DNA from: Hydrangea macrophylla
Lineage: Eukaryota > Streptophyta > Magnoliopsida > Cornales > Hydrangeaceae
Assembly: GCA_033977485.1 (NCBI GenBank)
Contig: CM066994.1
Location: forward strand, 47,207,155 to 47,271,154
DNA length: 64,000 bases
Reading direction: 5' to 3'
A program made the position numbers and the translations under genes. The notes under the pieces were generated by a model, which worked only from the letters and a program-made list of their open reading frames with translations, made no database searches and was not told where the DNA came from. This document shows, one piece after another, positions 1 through 10,299 of the stretch (positions within the stretch are counted from its first letter, which is position 1; every line of letters starts with the position of its first letter).

Positions 1-2
1 CA

Positions 3-233
3 CGGTACTACAACAGCAAGGTGAAGCACCGCAGTTTTCAAGTCGAAGACCTCGTCCTTAAAGCAGTGAACCAGTCTACCTGGATCCCGAGTCATGGAAA
101 ATTAGGGGCGAACTAAGAAGGCCCGTATAAAGTAACCCGGGTCAACCGACCGGGAACTTACTGGCTACAGAGTATGGACGGGCATGATCTCTCTCATCCT
201 TGGAATGTGCAACACCTTCGCAAGTATTATTAG
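3..233 (+). pseudogene. Ty3/gypsy integrase C-terminal end (Element II)
   Basis: The frame starting at position 3 reads as the last ~76 residues of a gypsy integrase: a YYNSKVKHRSF segment, a VEDLVLK motif, then GPYKV, GTYWLQ and a terminal WNVQHLRKYY before the stop at 231-233. These are the usual landmarks of the integrase C-terminal region in plant Ty3/gypsy pol. An in-frame TAA occurs just before EGPYKV, where the family normally has tryptophan, so this copy is broken. The rest of pol is upstream of the window. Element I pol ends in a similar way (LDRLKKYFA), consistent with related lineages. Confidence 0.8.
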
Positions 234-1133
234 TAGCATTTGGCCATGGGAATTTAGTATTGGTAGATAAATTTCTTTTTGTAGCTCTAATTGAGCAAAC
301 GCTATAAATTTTTATTTTTAAATAAAATTGAATAGTTTACTTTGCAAATTTACTCCCTCCAGTACACCGTGCAATGCTTAAAAGTCCTCGGGCCTAACCC
401 CGAGGCACTAAAAAGACCTCGGGCTCCGAACCCAGGCACTAAAAGATCTCGGGCTCCGAACCCAGGCACAAAAGGACCTTGCAACCACCCATGTTCCAGG
501 TCGGTTTCCTATGGTCGCTCCTCAACATGCCCCTGCCTTCACAGAATGCCCGGGGGGCAAGGGGATACTAGACCTAAACAGGAAATTACATAAGGCTTCG
601 CCTAGGTCCAACTGACGATGGGAGCAAATCCCTAGGTGGCCGACGATGGCAAGCTTCAAAGGACCCTGCAACCACCCATGTTCCAGGTCGGTTTCCTACG
701 GCTACTCACTCATGCACTCCCGCCTTAGCAAAATGCTTGGGGGCAGGGGAATATTAGGCCAATACAGGAAATCACACCGGTCACTAAAAGAGTTTGGAAG
801 ATATTCCTAAGTACTTACAGTGATCAGAGATAGACATCCCGGATGGTAAAACAGGATACTCCTATAATACACCGGGACATACCGGACGGTAAAACAGTCC
901 TATAATGAACCGGGATATCCCGGACGCTAAACAGGACAAGTTCCTATGGCAGACCGGGCAATTACCTTCAAAACAGGTCAAAAAGACTAGGTGTTCTACT
1001 GGTTAAAAATTCCTAAACCATTTGCTAAGGCAGGAGTTAGGTCGGCTAAAAATCGAGTGGATACTAGCAACTAAAAACAGGCAAAGTGCATAAAAAGAAA
1101 CAGTTAATGGAAAGGAAGTTTGACCTCAGGGGC
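234..1133 (+). repeat. Element II spacer with three kinds of short tandem repeats
   Basis: There is no gene here. From 386 to about 472 lie three units whose first copy is the hairpin CCTCGGG-CCTAAC-CCCGAGG; the same unit is amplified at 48291-48490 in Element III. Positions 474-590 and 660-775 are two diverged copies of a ~187-bp unit (both begin with ggacc-t-gcaaccaccc and end with caggaaat-aca); a third relative is at about 48561-48670. Positions 833-960 hold about three ~50-bp units with the core ccggacggtaaaacag. The stretch lies between pol and the antisense accessory gene. Confidence 0.75.
1129..1133. repeat. Target site duplication of Element I, left (GGGGC)
   Basis: GGGGC directly before the LTR terminus at 1134 matches GGGGC at 21741-21745 directly after the other LTR. 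A 5-bp duplication is normal for Ty3/gypsy integration. Confidence 0.9.
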
Positions 1134-4084
1134 TGTGGATATCGCAGGTTGACTTACCCACAGCATTTTCAAAATCAATTTCTAAAAACAAAACGAGTCG
1201 CCACTTAATTTTTAAAAGGAAAATTAAGAAACCATTTTAAAAGCAAACTGATCTTTTAGAAACCAGAAATTAACTAGGTCTGGGGATTATGGAATGAGAG
1301 AGGAAGGAGCCCGTCGGACTAAAACACCCTCTCTCATCCTATCTTGCGATAGGCCTTTACTCAACATCCTTTTAATCAAATTTTTTAATCTAAGCATGCC
1401 CTCAACTAATACATATATACATATACATCACAAAAGCATGTCCAAAGGGTGTAAAATTGCAATTGACAAAATATCATTCATAAGCCACGTAATTCAAATA
1501 GCAAGCAACATGATATGCAATAGGGAACCAAAGAACTCACCCGGGATCCAGCCGCGAATATTAAACGTGCGATGCATGCGATTAAATAAAACCTAGGAAA
1601 AGAGTCTCTAATCCATATATACACATAAGGCAAATCTTAACTCTAAAGTGTCGCGCATGAGGTCGAAAATCGAATAAAATCAATGAATTTAATAAACTAG
1701 AGAGGGATTGAGGAATCGTACCTTAATAGCGCTACAAAACAAGGGGTTAGTTTACATGGTATGCAAAATATGATGTTAGAAATATCCATCCTAAACTTCT
1801 AGCTTAAATCTATCTAATGTAATTAAATCCAAAGCAAATAAATCCTAATTACAAGTGTCAAACCATATGGATGAATATGTGCACAGGCAAGAACAAACCA
1901 TGAAATACTCTTAAACTTTGAATTTAAGCTCATCTAATCATTATTGAAGCATGGTTTAAGCCCTAAGTTATAGAGAAAAAAAAAAAACCTTTTGACCCAT
2001 TATTAGCAAAATTGGTCAAGTGTGTCATAAAACTCTAGGAAAATTGCAGAGAGCAGACTAGACCTTTAAGAAAATAAAAAGCACGTCTCTTATGGTTTGA
2101 TGTTGATGAATTTTGAACACAAAATGCCTCTGTGAGTCTAGTTTCTAAATCAAAAAGAAAATCAAGGTTTCAACGGTTAGATCTCCGGGAATAAGGAAAA
2201 CACTAGACCTCACTCAGCACTTTACAACCTTCTGTCCAGAATTCTTGCACGATTTATTAAAAATAGTAAAAAAATCCGAATTGCTTCGTTCTTTTTAGGG
2301 TGACTTCCTAACACATTAAACTTCATAGAAAAAATTATTTGGGGTCACAAACACTTTATTAGAACCCTGATTTAATTGTTTCAAAAGAGTGTCACTGTTC
2401 TGAAACTATTCTGAAATTCTGGACAGATTGTATTTGTGTCACAAAACTCATGATCAAACCATCCTAAACATGAAACCACCTTAAAACAAAAATTACAGTC
2501 GTAGAACAATGTGTTATTGACACTTTCCCGTTGGTTTCACTTGATTTCAACGGTTAGATTTCGAACTAAAAATCTTTGATCAAAAACAGTTTGTGGACTC
2601 ACTGTTCTTATTTTGCTAGTTCAACTTTGTTGGTTAATCTCAATTATTGAAGACATGAAGTTGAGATTAAACCAAACTACTTCTCCTACCATTTGATGGT
2701 CATTGGAGACTACAAACCTTTATTCTTCATAGATTTCAAATGAAATATGGATAGACTTTATGAAATCTATAAGATATAGAATCTAAACCATGGGGATGGG
2801 TTTAGACTCAAAACTACATTCTCCTACCTTTTAATGGTCATTGGAGAAGGGGGACATGACCATGACTCATGAGTCTTGAAGGAATATTGAAGGGATTCCT
2901 CAAGACATCAAGTTTAGAAGATCCAAATCATGAGTGTGGACTTGGATCCTCTTATGAAGTGTTAATTAAACTTTGACTCTTATGTGAAGCACAAGCCTAC
3001 ATAGGATTCAAAAGATCACACTCTAGAGGTCAAAAGAGATATTGAAGATCTCCAAGACCTTCAAGAGAAGAAAGTAAACAAGAAAATGGAAGAAAGTAAC
3101 ATGGAAACAAAAAAAAAACCTAAGTTTACTTGATGAACAAAGAAGATAATGAAAGATTTTTGGACTAGAGATGAGAAGAAAGGATAAGCTAATAATCTAT
3201 GGCTAGAGGATCACCTCCAAATTATCCTCAAAGTTTTCTTTTCTTTGAAGATCTTCCAAGCTCTTCTCTCTAATTCTCTAAACACTCTTTTTTTTTTCTA
3301 AAAAATGTTGGTGAAATGGAAGTATATGCTCCCTCTCCCAATATGTCTCTTTTGTTCTTCTTGGTCTCTCCTCTTTTAGGAAGATCCCTTCTCTTTTATA
3401 AGCAAAATTACCAGGTATTTTTGGTGAATTTCGGAGTAAAAAACAGGTGTAATTCCCTCATTAGTTGGTACAATGTGTACTTTCTGAAATTATGCAGACT
3501 GCTGTCCAGCGCGGCAGTCCAGACACTGACGCGGCAGTCCGTGACTGCCGCTGCGGCATTCATCAAATGCCGTTGCGGCACTTAATGACTGCCGCGCGGC
3601 ATTCACCAAATGTCGCGCCAATTAATGGATTGCCGCAATTTTGTCAGTCTTACTTTATCAGTTTTTTGTTCTTATTTGCATGCGCATACGTATTGCTCTG
3701 CAAAATACAGACTTTAAAAGCGAACGGCAGTCAGAAACCTGTGGCGGCACTTGATGAGTGCCGTGCCGGCACTCTGTGACTGCCGTGCGGCAGTCACCGA
3801 GTGCCGCAGAAGCCCGCCGTGTGCCGTTTTTGACTAAAATTCCCCTTTTAGGTCTTTTCTCTTTTTGAAACAAATTATTTTTGAATATCTTTTCCAAAAG
3901 TTGTGTTTTATATCAGAATTTTCCTAAATACCTGGTATTTCCCTCTTTCTGTGAAATTTTATCGCGTTTTGGAGAATTTTCTGAAGAGCTTGGAATACTT
4001 CGAATTTTTCGGTCATTGTCATCATTGGACGTGGAGGTGACGCTCTCCTAAATTCGACGGCCGGTCAAAATTGGGGTGTCTACA
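1134..4084 (-). repeat. Element I 3' LTR
   Basis: This 2951-bp copy is nearly identical to 18792-21740. On the minus strand it starts TGTAGACACCCC at 4084 and ends in GATATCCACA at 1134. A TATA-like box (TTATAAAAG) is at about 3401-3393 on the minus strand, and an array of palindromes at 3511-3830 lies upstream of it in U3. The rest, about 2.2 kb, is AT-rich R/U5-type sequence with no coding potential that I recognise. Confidence 0.93.
3511..3830 (-). promoter_or_regulatory. Palindrome array in U3 of the Element I 3' LTR
   Basis: Two clusters (about 3511-3625 and 3725-3830) contain abutting ~21-bp palindromes with arms such as GCGGCAGTC/GACTGCCGC, GCGGCATTC/AAATGCCGT and GCGGCACTT/GACTGCCGC around a 3-5 nt centre. 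The clusters are about 110-430 bp upstream of the LTR TATA box. Similar arrays stand before both accessory genes. The promoter-proximal position and paired arms suggest a dimeric protein-binding site or an RNA hairpin; which one cannot be told from sequence. Confidence 0.7.
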
Positions 4085-4098
4085 GTTTGCCCCTCTTT
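4085..4098 (-). other. Polypurine tract of Element I
   Basis: On the minus strand the sequence AAAGAGGGGCAAAC abuts the LTR start TGTAGACACC at 4084. Its position and purine content fit the plus-strand primer of an LTR retrotransposon. Confidence 0.8.
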
Positions 4099-4249
4099 GA
4101 CAGAGCTTGTGGAGCAACGCGTCCCATAAGTGAATGTCAAAGCCTGTGTGAAGACAAGCCTTTGACCTGACTGTCGAATTTAGGCGAAAACAAAAATGCG
4201 TTGCAAAACGGGCGTGCAGCGGAATCCTAATTGGTCGGGCTCCCTGACG

Positions 4250-4298
4250 AGCTGCCTACGTATCCCTGTCAGGAATCAGACCAAAGCGTAGTTCAGGC
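4250..4298. repeat. Conserved TACGTAGGCA-type motif, copy 1
   Basis: The plus strand reads gctgcctacgtatccc, then caggaatcagaccaaag and cgtagttca. The same string of words occurs at 10876-10924 and, degraded, at 10774-10820. The two good copies bracket the accessory-gene module. Function is unknown. Confidence 0.6.
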
Positions 4299-4528
4299 AT
4301 GGGTTGATTATTCACAGACGCAAATAGTCACACGGATGGATGCACCTATCCTGTCGTGATGCACGTGCTATGCAATGGTGTTGTCTGAGTTAACCTGGTT
4401 ATGTAAATGTCATGCTTATCACATTTTCCTTATGTATGATGCGCATTTCGTGGCGTGTTAGTCAGGGAAGATTATCTATTGAGAATCTGTCACAGGAGTC
4501 ATGAGAGCGCTTTTGATTTGATCACGAA

Positions 4529-5180
4529 GGTTAATCGCAAGTCCGTTGCGAAAACCGGGAATATAAATCCGTTATATTCTTCAAAAGAGGGTTAATCGCA
4601 AGTCCGTTGCGAAAACCGGGAATATAAATCCGTTATATTCTCCAAAAGAGGGTTAATCGCAAGTCCGTTGCGAAAACCGGGAATATAAATCCGTTATATT
4701 CTCCAAAAGAGGGTTAATCGCAAGTCCGTTGCGAAAACCGGGAATATAAATCCGTTATATTCTCCAAAAGAGGGTTAATCGCAAGTCCGTTACGAAAACC
4801 GGGAATATAAATCCGTTATATTCTCCAAAAGAGGGTTAATCGCAAGTCCGTTGCGAAAATCGGGAATATAAATCCGTTATATTCTCCAAAAAGAGGGTTG
4901 ATCGCAAGTCCGTTGCGAAAATCGGGAATATAAATCCGTTATATTCTCCAAAAGAGGGTTAATCGCAAGTCCGTTGCGAAAACCGGGAATATAAATCCGT
5001 TATATTCTCCAAAAAGAGGGTTGATCGCAAGTCCGTTGCGAAAACCGGGAATATAAATCCGTTATATTCTCCAAAAGAGGGTTAACCGCAAGTCTGTTGC
5101 GAAAACCGGGAATATAAATCCGTTATATTCTCCGAACGAGGGTTAATCGCAAGTCCGTTGCGAAAACCGGAAATATAAAT
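4529..5180. repeat. Tandem array of ~59-bp units, each with two small hairpins
   Basis: About eleven head-to-tail units begin ggttaatcgcaagtccgt. Each unit holds two inverted repeats: CGCAA-GTCCG-TTGCG and AATATAA-ATCCG-TTATATT, both with a loop ending TCCG. Units are nearly identical, with small changes (for example TTACG for TTGCG near 4790, and TTGATCGC for TTAATCGC). The array lies between the 3' LTR and the PMD gene. It codes for nothing recognisable. Confidence 0.85.
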
Positions 5181-5183
5181 CTG

Positions 5184-5335
5184 GGCCCACAGGCTCAAAT
5201 ATTGCGATTTTCAAAATTGGGAACCCAACGGGCCCAAATATTTTAATTTTCATAAATTGGGAGCCCACGAGCTCAAACATCTCCAATTTTCAAAAAAAAA
5301 ATGGGGGGCCCACGGGCTCGAATATTTTGGAACTC
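5184..5335. repeat. Short tandem repeat with GGGCCCACGGGCTC core
   Basis: Four diverged ~43-bp units combine a gggcccac-ggctcaaatatt segment with an AT-rich segment (ttttcaaaattggg). They follow the 59-bp array directly. No gene is seen from here to the palindrome array at 5478. Confidence 0.65.
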
Positions 5336-5477
5336 CAAAATTTGTAGTCAAAGTGTACCTATAAAATGACCCTGAGGGCCAAAAGTGCAATGAGGGCAAT
5401 TTTTGGGGACTCAAATTCAATTTATGGGACTTGATTCGAATTTTTGGGGGGAAAGTAAATATCTATGAACCGCCATA

Positions 5478-5608
5478 ATCGCGGCACACGCGGCTTTCTG
5501 CGGCAGCCCGTGACTGCCGCGCGGCACTCACGGAGTGCCGTTGCGGCACTCGGCGAGTGCCGCGCGGCAGTTGACTGACTGCCGCGCACGGAAAAATGAG
5601 TGCCGCGT
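5478..5608 (+). promoter_or_regulatory. Palindrome array upstream of the PMD gene
   Basis: The stretch contains GCGGCAGCC-GTGACTGCCGC, GCGGCACTC-ACG-GAGTGCCGT, GCGGCACTC-GGC-GAGTGCCGC and GCGGCAGTTGACTGACTGCCGC nearly end to end. It ends about 245 bp before the ATG at 5852. This is the same class of 21-bp unit as in the LTR U3 and in front of 9208-10299. The arms vary but stay complementary. Confidence 0.7.
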
Positions 5609-5851
5609 TTGAGGGGCAGTGGCTTAAACCGCCGGGGTTCTCCTCCCTTTCTCTCATTCTCTCACTCTCTTCATCTCGAAATCTCTCTGGAGAAAAAATT
5701 TCCTTTTTCTTTCTTAGCTTGGATTGATCTACCAGGGGCTTATCAGGTTCGTTCTACTCGATCAAAACTTGGTTAATCTCGTTTATTTCCTTGTTTTTCT
5801 AAAATTTTCATGAATCTAACGCTCGAATTCTCTCTTTTCTTTGACAGTGTT
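5609..5851 (+). promoter_or_regulatory. Probable core promoter and 5' UTR of the PMD gene, with a leader intron
   Basis: CT-rich leader sequence (5640-5700) is followed by a plausible 5' UTR intron: donor AG|GTTCGT near 5748 and acceptor TTTGACAG ending at 5847, just before TGTT-ATG. I see no clear TATA box; the pyrimidine-rich initiator region may act without one. Transcription start is inferred only. Confidence 0.5.
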
Positions 5852-8605
5852 ATGGCGAGTGGTTCAGGACGCAAGAAGAGGGCTAGGTATACTGCCACGC
5901 ATCACCCAGACGCCACGCTTTTACTGAGGGATCCTGACGAGCATCTGTCGGCCCGCGCGTTCAAGCGCGAGGTAAACACCCTTCTTCTCTTATTTCTCGT
6001 ATTCCTTTCTTGCATTTCCTTTCCTGTGTGGATATACCGTAGGGTTGCTATAACTTTAGATACCCTGTTCCGAACGACATGCTCATGGTGTTTTTGAACG
6101 CCCCACTTTATGCCCCTTGCAAAGAAGTTTTTATTTCGAAAATAAACTGGATGTTACATTGGAATTCTTTCGAATACTCATCCTTTTATTTGTTACTATT
6201 TTCATTTCTTTCAACTTTTAATTTCTCATCAAAGGTTTTGAAAATCAAAAATTTCAAACATCCAATGTCCATGAATACATGATCCTGAACCTTCTCCCGT
6301 ATCTTATTACACTTGTGAATTTCTCTGAACGTTTCAGGCGCCCTTCTATTATTTGAAATTGACTCCTGAATGCTTGCGACCACGTACTTCCTTGTACTTA
6401 TTTTGGATTCAAAAATGCGGACAAACTACTTTTTCTCTTTCCTTTTCTTTTCGAAACCTTGCTATAACATTGAATATTTTTCTTTTATTCATTTCAAACA
6501 AACGTGAAATCCTTTATGAACACTTCTGGACTTTCCATTTATTAATTATTTATTCGCTGTTGTTGCTCTCTTCTTTATCCATCCCCTAACAACAAACTGT
6601 TTATTCTTTCCTTGCAGCTGCAGCCAAAGGTGCTGAAGGGGCACGGCAGCCTCGCCCACGGCCACGAGTGGTATACAGAGCTGAGCCCGACTGTGAGGGC
6701 TTTGGTGGATGCCGCAGGGTTTGGAGACTTCGTCAAGCTTTTGACGAAGAGCTCCAATGACCTTCAGCAGAAACTCGCACTGGCCGAGCGGTGGTGGGAT
6801 ACTACGAGTACCTTCCACTTTGATTTTGGGGAGATGACGATGACCCCCCTAGACTTCAGCATGATTACGGGGATCCCGTTCGGAGGGGAGCCCCTGCGGC
6901 ACCTTGCGGACCAGGAGTGGGATCGGATGGAGCCCTTGCTGGGGGTGGTCCCGGAGGAGGCCTTGGTCACTGCTCGATGGTTCATGGATACTTTCCGGGG
7001 GAAACCCGGCTTTACAGACGAGCAGATGGCCCGTGGTTTCTTGATGTATGTGCTGGGGTGCTCCTTGTTGAGCACCAAGGGGGACCGGATTTCCGCTTCC
7101 TTGGTAGCGTCGTTGGAGCGCCTGGACCAGGTTGCCAGGTATGACTGGGTTGGTACAGGGTTGGCCATCCTGTATAGGCATATGAGCGTCATTTCCCGGG
7201 ATAAATCGGCTGCTACAGACGGGTATTGGAGAGCGTGGGAGGTATATTTTTCTTATATTGCTCATTATCATGTTGCTTTCTTTCTTCTTCTTTTAAGTGT
7301 GAGACTAATCTTCTTTCTTCTCTCTTTGTATCACAGATTTGGTCCCACGAGTATCTTCGCATGATGTCTCCTCAGACACGCGACGCCGACGCCCTTATCA
7401 TGCCCCAAGGGCTGAAATGGGCGAAGGATAGGGTCGGGAGGAAGACCGGGGCCCATGATTTTGTTTCGTTCAGGAACTTCCTGACGAACCTGAGGGAGGG
7501 GCATGTGCATTGGCAGCCGTGGCTCAGGGTGTTGCCTGAGGCTAGCGTGAGGATTCGAGAGTCGGCCGGGTATGACCCGACGAGGCGACTCCTTGACGGT
7601 GGGTCAGAGGGTATGGCGTGGTACTTGGGAGAGAGAGTGACTCGACAGTCGATAGCGGCCCCCGGGTTCTTTGTGCCGTTCCCTCCTCCCGACTCTATGA
7701 GGGCCACAGACACACTTCAGGACGACGATCTCACGGCTGCTCGAGCCGGCTTTGGTATCCACGGTTTTCTGGACGACCCGTCAGGATATGCGGCTTTCCG
7801 TGCCGCCAAGCTGATGCCGAACTTCCCTCTGATGGAAGTGATTCGGGTGAGTAAACGATTCCTTTATTATTTCTGTGAATTTTCTTTTTATTCTTTACCC
7901 ATGCTTTATTTGTTTGCAGCCTGTTCCTGCCGCGGTTCGAGCTCCTGCCTTGCCCGAGTGGGACTGGACCATGTCGACTGTCTCATTCGGAGAGCCCCAC
8001 TCGACGACGATTCCTCGACTCTCACAGGGTGTTCCCACCATACCTCTACATTACGATGTCGTCCCGCGTGCTTACGCGGAGGAGGGCCTGGCGTATGCCC
8101 ACAGCGTGCGACAGTGGGTTCTTGGGCGGGAGTGGATGGTAAGAAATTCATTCTCACTCCTATCTTTGACTGGAATTGTATCTCGTTTTACTGATCTTTA
8201 TTCCTGTTTCTTGTTTTCAGGCCGAGGGAGCTCGAGCGACTGCCGCGGTTCAGTTGAGGGCCCAGGTATGATCTCCTACCCTTTCCATATTCTTAGCATT
8301 CCAAATGCCTTTTCAACAATTTTCTGGACTCATCCCTTCTCTTCCAGATGGAGGAGAACAGAGTCCTATCTCAGCAGGTGGGGCAGCTCCAGCATCGGCT
8401 TCAGCAGTTCGGCATCTCTTTCAGCGACGCCCCCGGAGGTAGCGGTGCTGGGCGTGGCGGAGGCGTTGGCGAGGGCACTAGCGGTGGCAGAGGCCGAGGC
8501 AGCGGGCGTGGAGAGAGTGGAGGAGGCAGCGGGACTGAGTCAGAGGAGGAGCCTCTTAGGCGCACGACTCGTCAGGCTCGCGGCCGGGGTCGGGGTCGGA
8601 GTTGA
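5852..8605 (+). CDS. Plant mobile domain (PMD) protein, six exons, antisense accessory gene of Element I
   Basis: Exons read 5852-5971, 6618-7241, 7337-7846, 7920-8138, 8221-8265 and 8348-8605. Every intron is GT-AG and phase 0, and together they give an uninterrupted protein of about 591 residues. Residues ~41-330 match the plant mobile domain: TMTPLDFSMITGIPFGG near 114-130, RGFLMYVLGCSLL, RYDWVGTGLAILYRHMS, and IWSHEYLRM across the exon 2/3 junction. A short coiled coil (507-526) and a glycine/arginine-rich tail (RGRGS, RGRGRGRS) end the protein; the start has a basic GRKKRAR cluster that could be a nuclear signal. PMD proteins (MAIN/MAIL1 group) act in the nucleus in silencing and genome stability, and PMD copies are known in plant transposons. 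The gene opposes gag-pol and has its own palindrome-marked upstream region. The frame is clean although gag-pol is broken. Confidence 0.85.
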
Positions 8606-8989
8606 TCCTGCTTATATTTTGCTTTCTTTTGAGAGGATTTTTTTATTATACATATTTGGGTGGATGACTGTATATATATACACATATGCTTTATTCTGAT
8701 GGCTGCTTCCTTTTATTATGCTTTCTGCTTATTCACCGTATGTGTGACCATAGCTTGGTCCAAATTTTGCCGTACGTGGGACCATGGCTTGGTCCCGATT
8801 TTATTTTTGCCTTTGAATGCTTCTGCTTCTTTTGTTTATTTGATATGTGCAAAATGAATGAAACAAATGAATGAATGCATTTGTACGTGCTGCATGATGC
8901 GCACGTTTTACTGCTTTTTCTATCTAGTTTTCTGTTTGCAGGTGGGCTGATCGTGTTACAAACAGATTCTGGCCAATGAAAAGCTCAGG
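8606..8989 (+). other. 3' flank of the PMD gene
   Basis: This is a T-rich stretch with no gene. Possible polyadenylation context (cattttgtacg, aatgaatgaaac) is present around 8850-8880. A small repeat (gtgtgaccatagcttggtcc and gtgggaccatggcttggtcc) occurs at about 8740-8795. Confidence 0.4.
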
Positions 8990-9118
8990 ACGGCACTTGG
9001 TTAAGCCTCCGCGGCACTCAGTGAGAGCCGCTACGGCAGTCTGTAAATGCCGCAACGTCATTTGCTGACTGCCGCGCGGCACTTCATCGAGTGCCGCTGC
9101 ACTTTATCGAGTGCCGCG
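8990..9118 (+). promoter_or_regulatory. Palindrome array upstream of the second accessory gene
   Basis: Units include GCGGCACTC-AGT-GAGAGCCGC, a GGCAGTC...AAATGCCGC unit, and GCGGCACTT-CATC-GAGTGCCGC followed by a half site TCGAGTGCCGC. The array ends about 25 bp upstream of a TATA box at 9143. It has the same unit as at 3511-3830 and 5478-5608. Confidence 0.7.
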
Positions 9119-9142
9119 GGTAGGTAGACAGCTTTATTCTTC

Positions 9143-9150
9143 TATTTATA
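9143..9150 (+). promoter_or_regulatory. TATA box of the second accessory gene
   Basis: TATTTATA stands 58 bp before the ATG at 9208, giving a predicted start near 9175 and a 5' UTR of about 30-40 nt. It sits between the palindrome array and the gene, which supports an autonomous promoter. Confidence 0.65.
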
Positions 9151-9207
9151 CCCCTCATTCTCAAAGTTCCGCAAAACACATCTCATTTCTCCTCATTTCC
9201 CCTTCAA

Positions 9208-10299
9208 ATGGCCCCCATTAGTTCTCAAATCCTCTTCCCATGGATGGACACTCTCTCTGGTATTGACAAGCTTAATTTTGAGTGTTTCAGACTAAACGAT
9301 CTCTTCTCTTTCCAACAAATGAATCTAAATGAGGGTCTACTTCGGGCTGCCATTCAGTGTTGGGACCCTGCTCTCAACGTCTTTCGTTTCGGCTTTCAGG
9401 AGATTTGTCCTTTGTTCGAGGAATTTAGCGCTATTCTCCACACTGATCCTTTTGCTGAATTGACGGTTCCTCTGATTCAGGCCGGGTATGTCCGCGACTT
9501 GGCCACTCTTCTCCACATATCTCGAAATGCGGCGGGCTCCCTTATTTGTGACAGGCATATCGATTTTGAGCGCCTTGCCTCCGTTTATGCTCCCATAGGG
9601 GACCCCTATGATGGCGAGTACCAGATCATCCGTCGTAGTGCTTTGTCAATTGCCATGCTCTCTTACTTCCTATTCCAGTCATCTTCTGACATTCTTATAC
9701 CCATTGCCTGTGGTTTGAGGGAGATGAAAAGTGCTGTTATGCTGATTCTTGGTGAAACTCTGATTGGATTGAGCCATGCCCATGTTACCGGGGCCATGTT
9801 ATCTGCCGGGGCACCTCTCGTCTTGCAAGTTTGGCTCATGGAACGCCTCGACCTCTTCATTCACCCCTCGCATCTTCGGGGGCCACTTCCTTACGACCGC
9901 ATGGAGATCCATTGCTTATTCCATTCTGCCGATGCATGGCTCGGTTGGCTCCAAGGTCTCTCTTCTGGTGACATTTGCTGGATCTGCCCTCAGTGGACTC
10001 ATCGTTCTGTTGCTGTACGTCTTCCTGGGCGACCTGGCATTTGGTTACCAGGCTTGAGTGCCACTACTTTCTACATTCCCGATCGGGTGGTCCGTCAGTT
10101 CGGGCTTTTGCAAGATACTACTGAATCTGTGACTGCTGATTTCACCAGGGGTTCTACTCTGCGTCCTCCCATCGTGAAGGCTTTCATAGAGGCTTGGTCG
10201 AGTAGGATGGCTGCTCCGTGCCCGAGGGTCCCTGCTTCGATTGTGCCCACCGCCCAGTATCTTCTGGAGATCCAGGCCTTGGTTGTGAGACAGACTTGA
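9208..10299 (+). CDS. Intronless retrotransposon accessory protein, DUF7745/PMD-like
   Basis: This uninterrupted 363-residue frame begins at the first ATG after a TATA box. I recognise its pattern from uncharacterised plant retrotransposon-linked proteins (the type annotated as DUF7745, distantly PMD-like): an early LLRAAIQCWDPALNVFRFG segment comparable to 'YDPxxRCFTF', then EICPLFEEFSAIL, a central helical stretch ending LSHAHVTGAMLSAGAPLV, and TTFYIPDRVVRQFGLLQD near residue 285. No catalytic motif, signal peptide or clear membrane segment is evident. It runs in the same direction as the PMD gene, about 600 bp downstream, and opposite to pol, whose end (10952) is 650 bp away. The function is unknown; a regulatory or silencing-related role is only inferred from the PMD neighbour. 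The family name is from memory of its pattern and needs a profile search. Confidence 0.7.
   Translation: MAPISSQILFPWMDTLSGIDKLNFECFRLNDLFSFQQMNLNEGLLRAAIQCWDPALNVFRFGFQEICPLFEEFSAILHTDPFAELTVPLIQAGYVRDLATLLHISRNAAGSLICDRHIDFERLASVYAPIGDPYDGEYQIIRRSALSIAMLSYFLFQSSSDILIPIACGLREMKSAVMLILGETLIGLSHAHVTGAMLSAGAPLVLQVWLMERLDLFIHPSHLRGPLPYDRMEIHCLFHSADAWLGWLQGLSSGDICWICPQWTHRSVAVRLPGRPGIWLPGLSATTFYIPDRVVRQFGLLQDTTESVTADFTRGSTLRPPIVKAFIEAWSSRMAAPCPRVPASIVPTAQYLLEIQALVVRQT

Noticed and set aside
4529..5180. Regular repeats resembling a CRISPR array
   Set aside because: The whole 59-bp unit is conserved, with no variable spacers, and the genome is eukaryotic.
6764..7271. Minus-strand frames of ~140 codons under the PMD gene
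   Set aside because: They are shadows of exon 2, whose plus-strand product matches a known domain.
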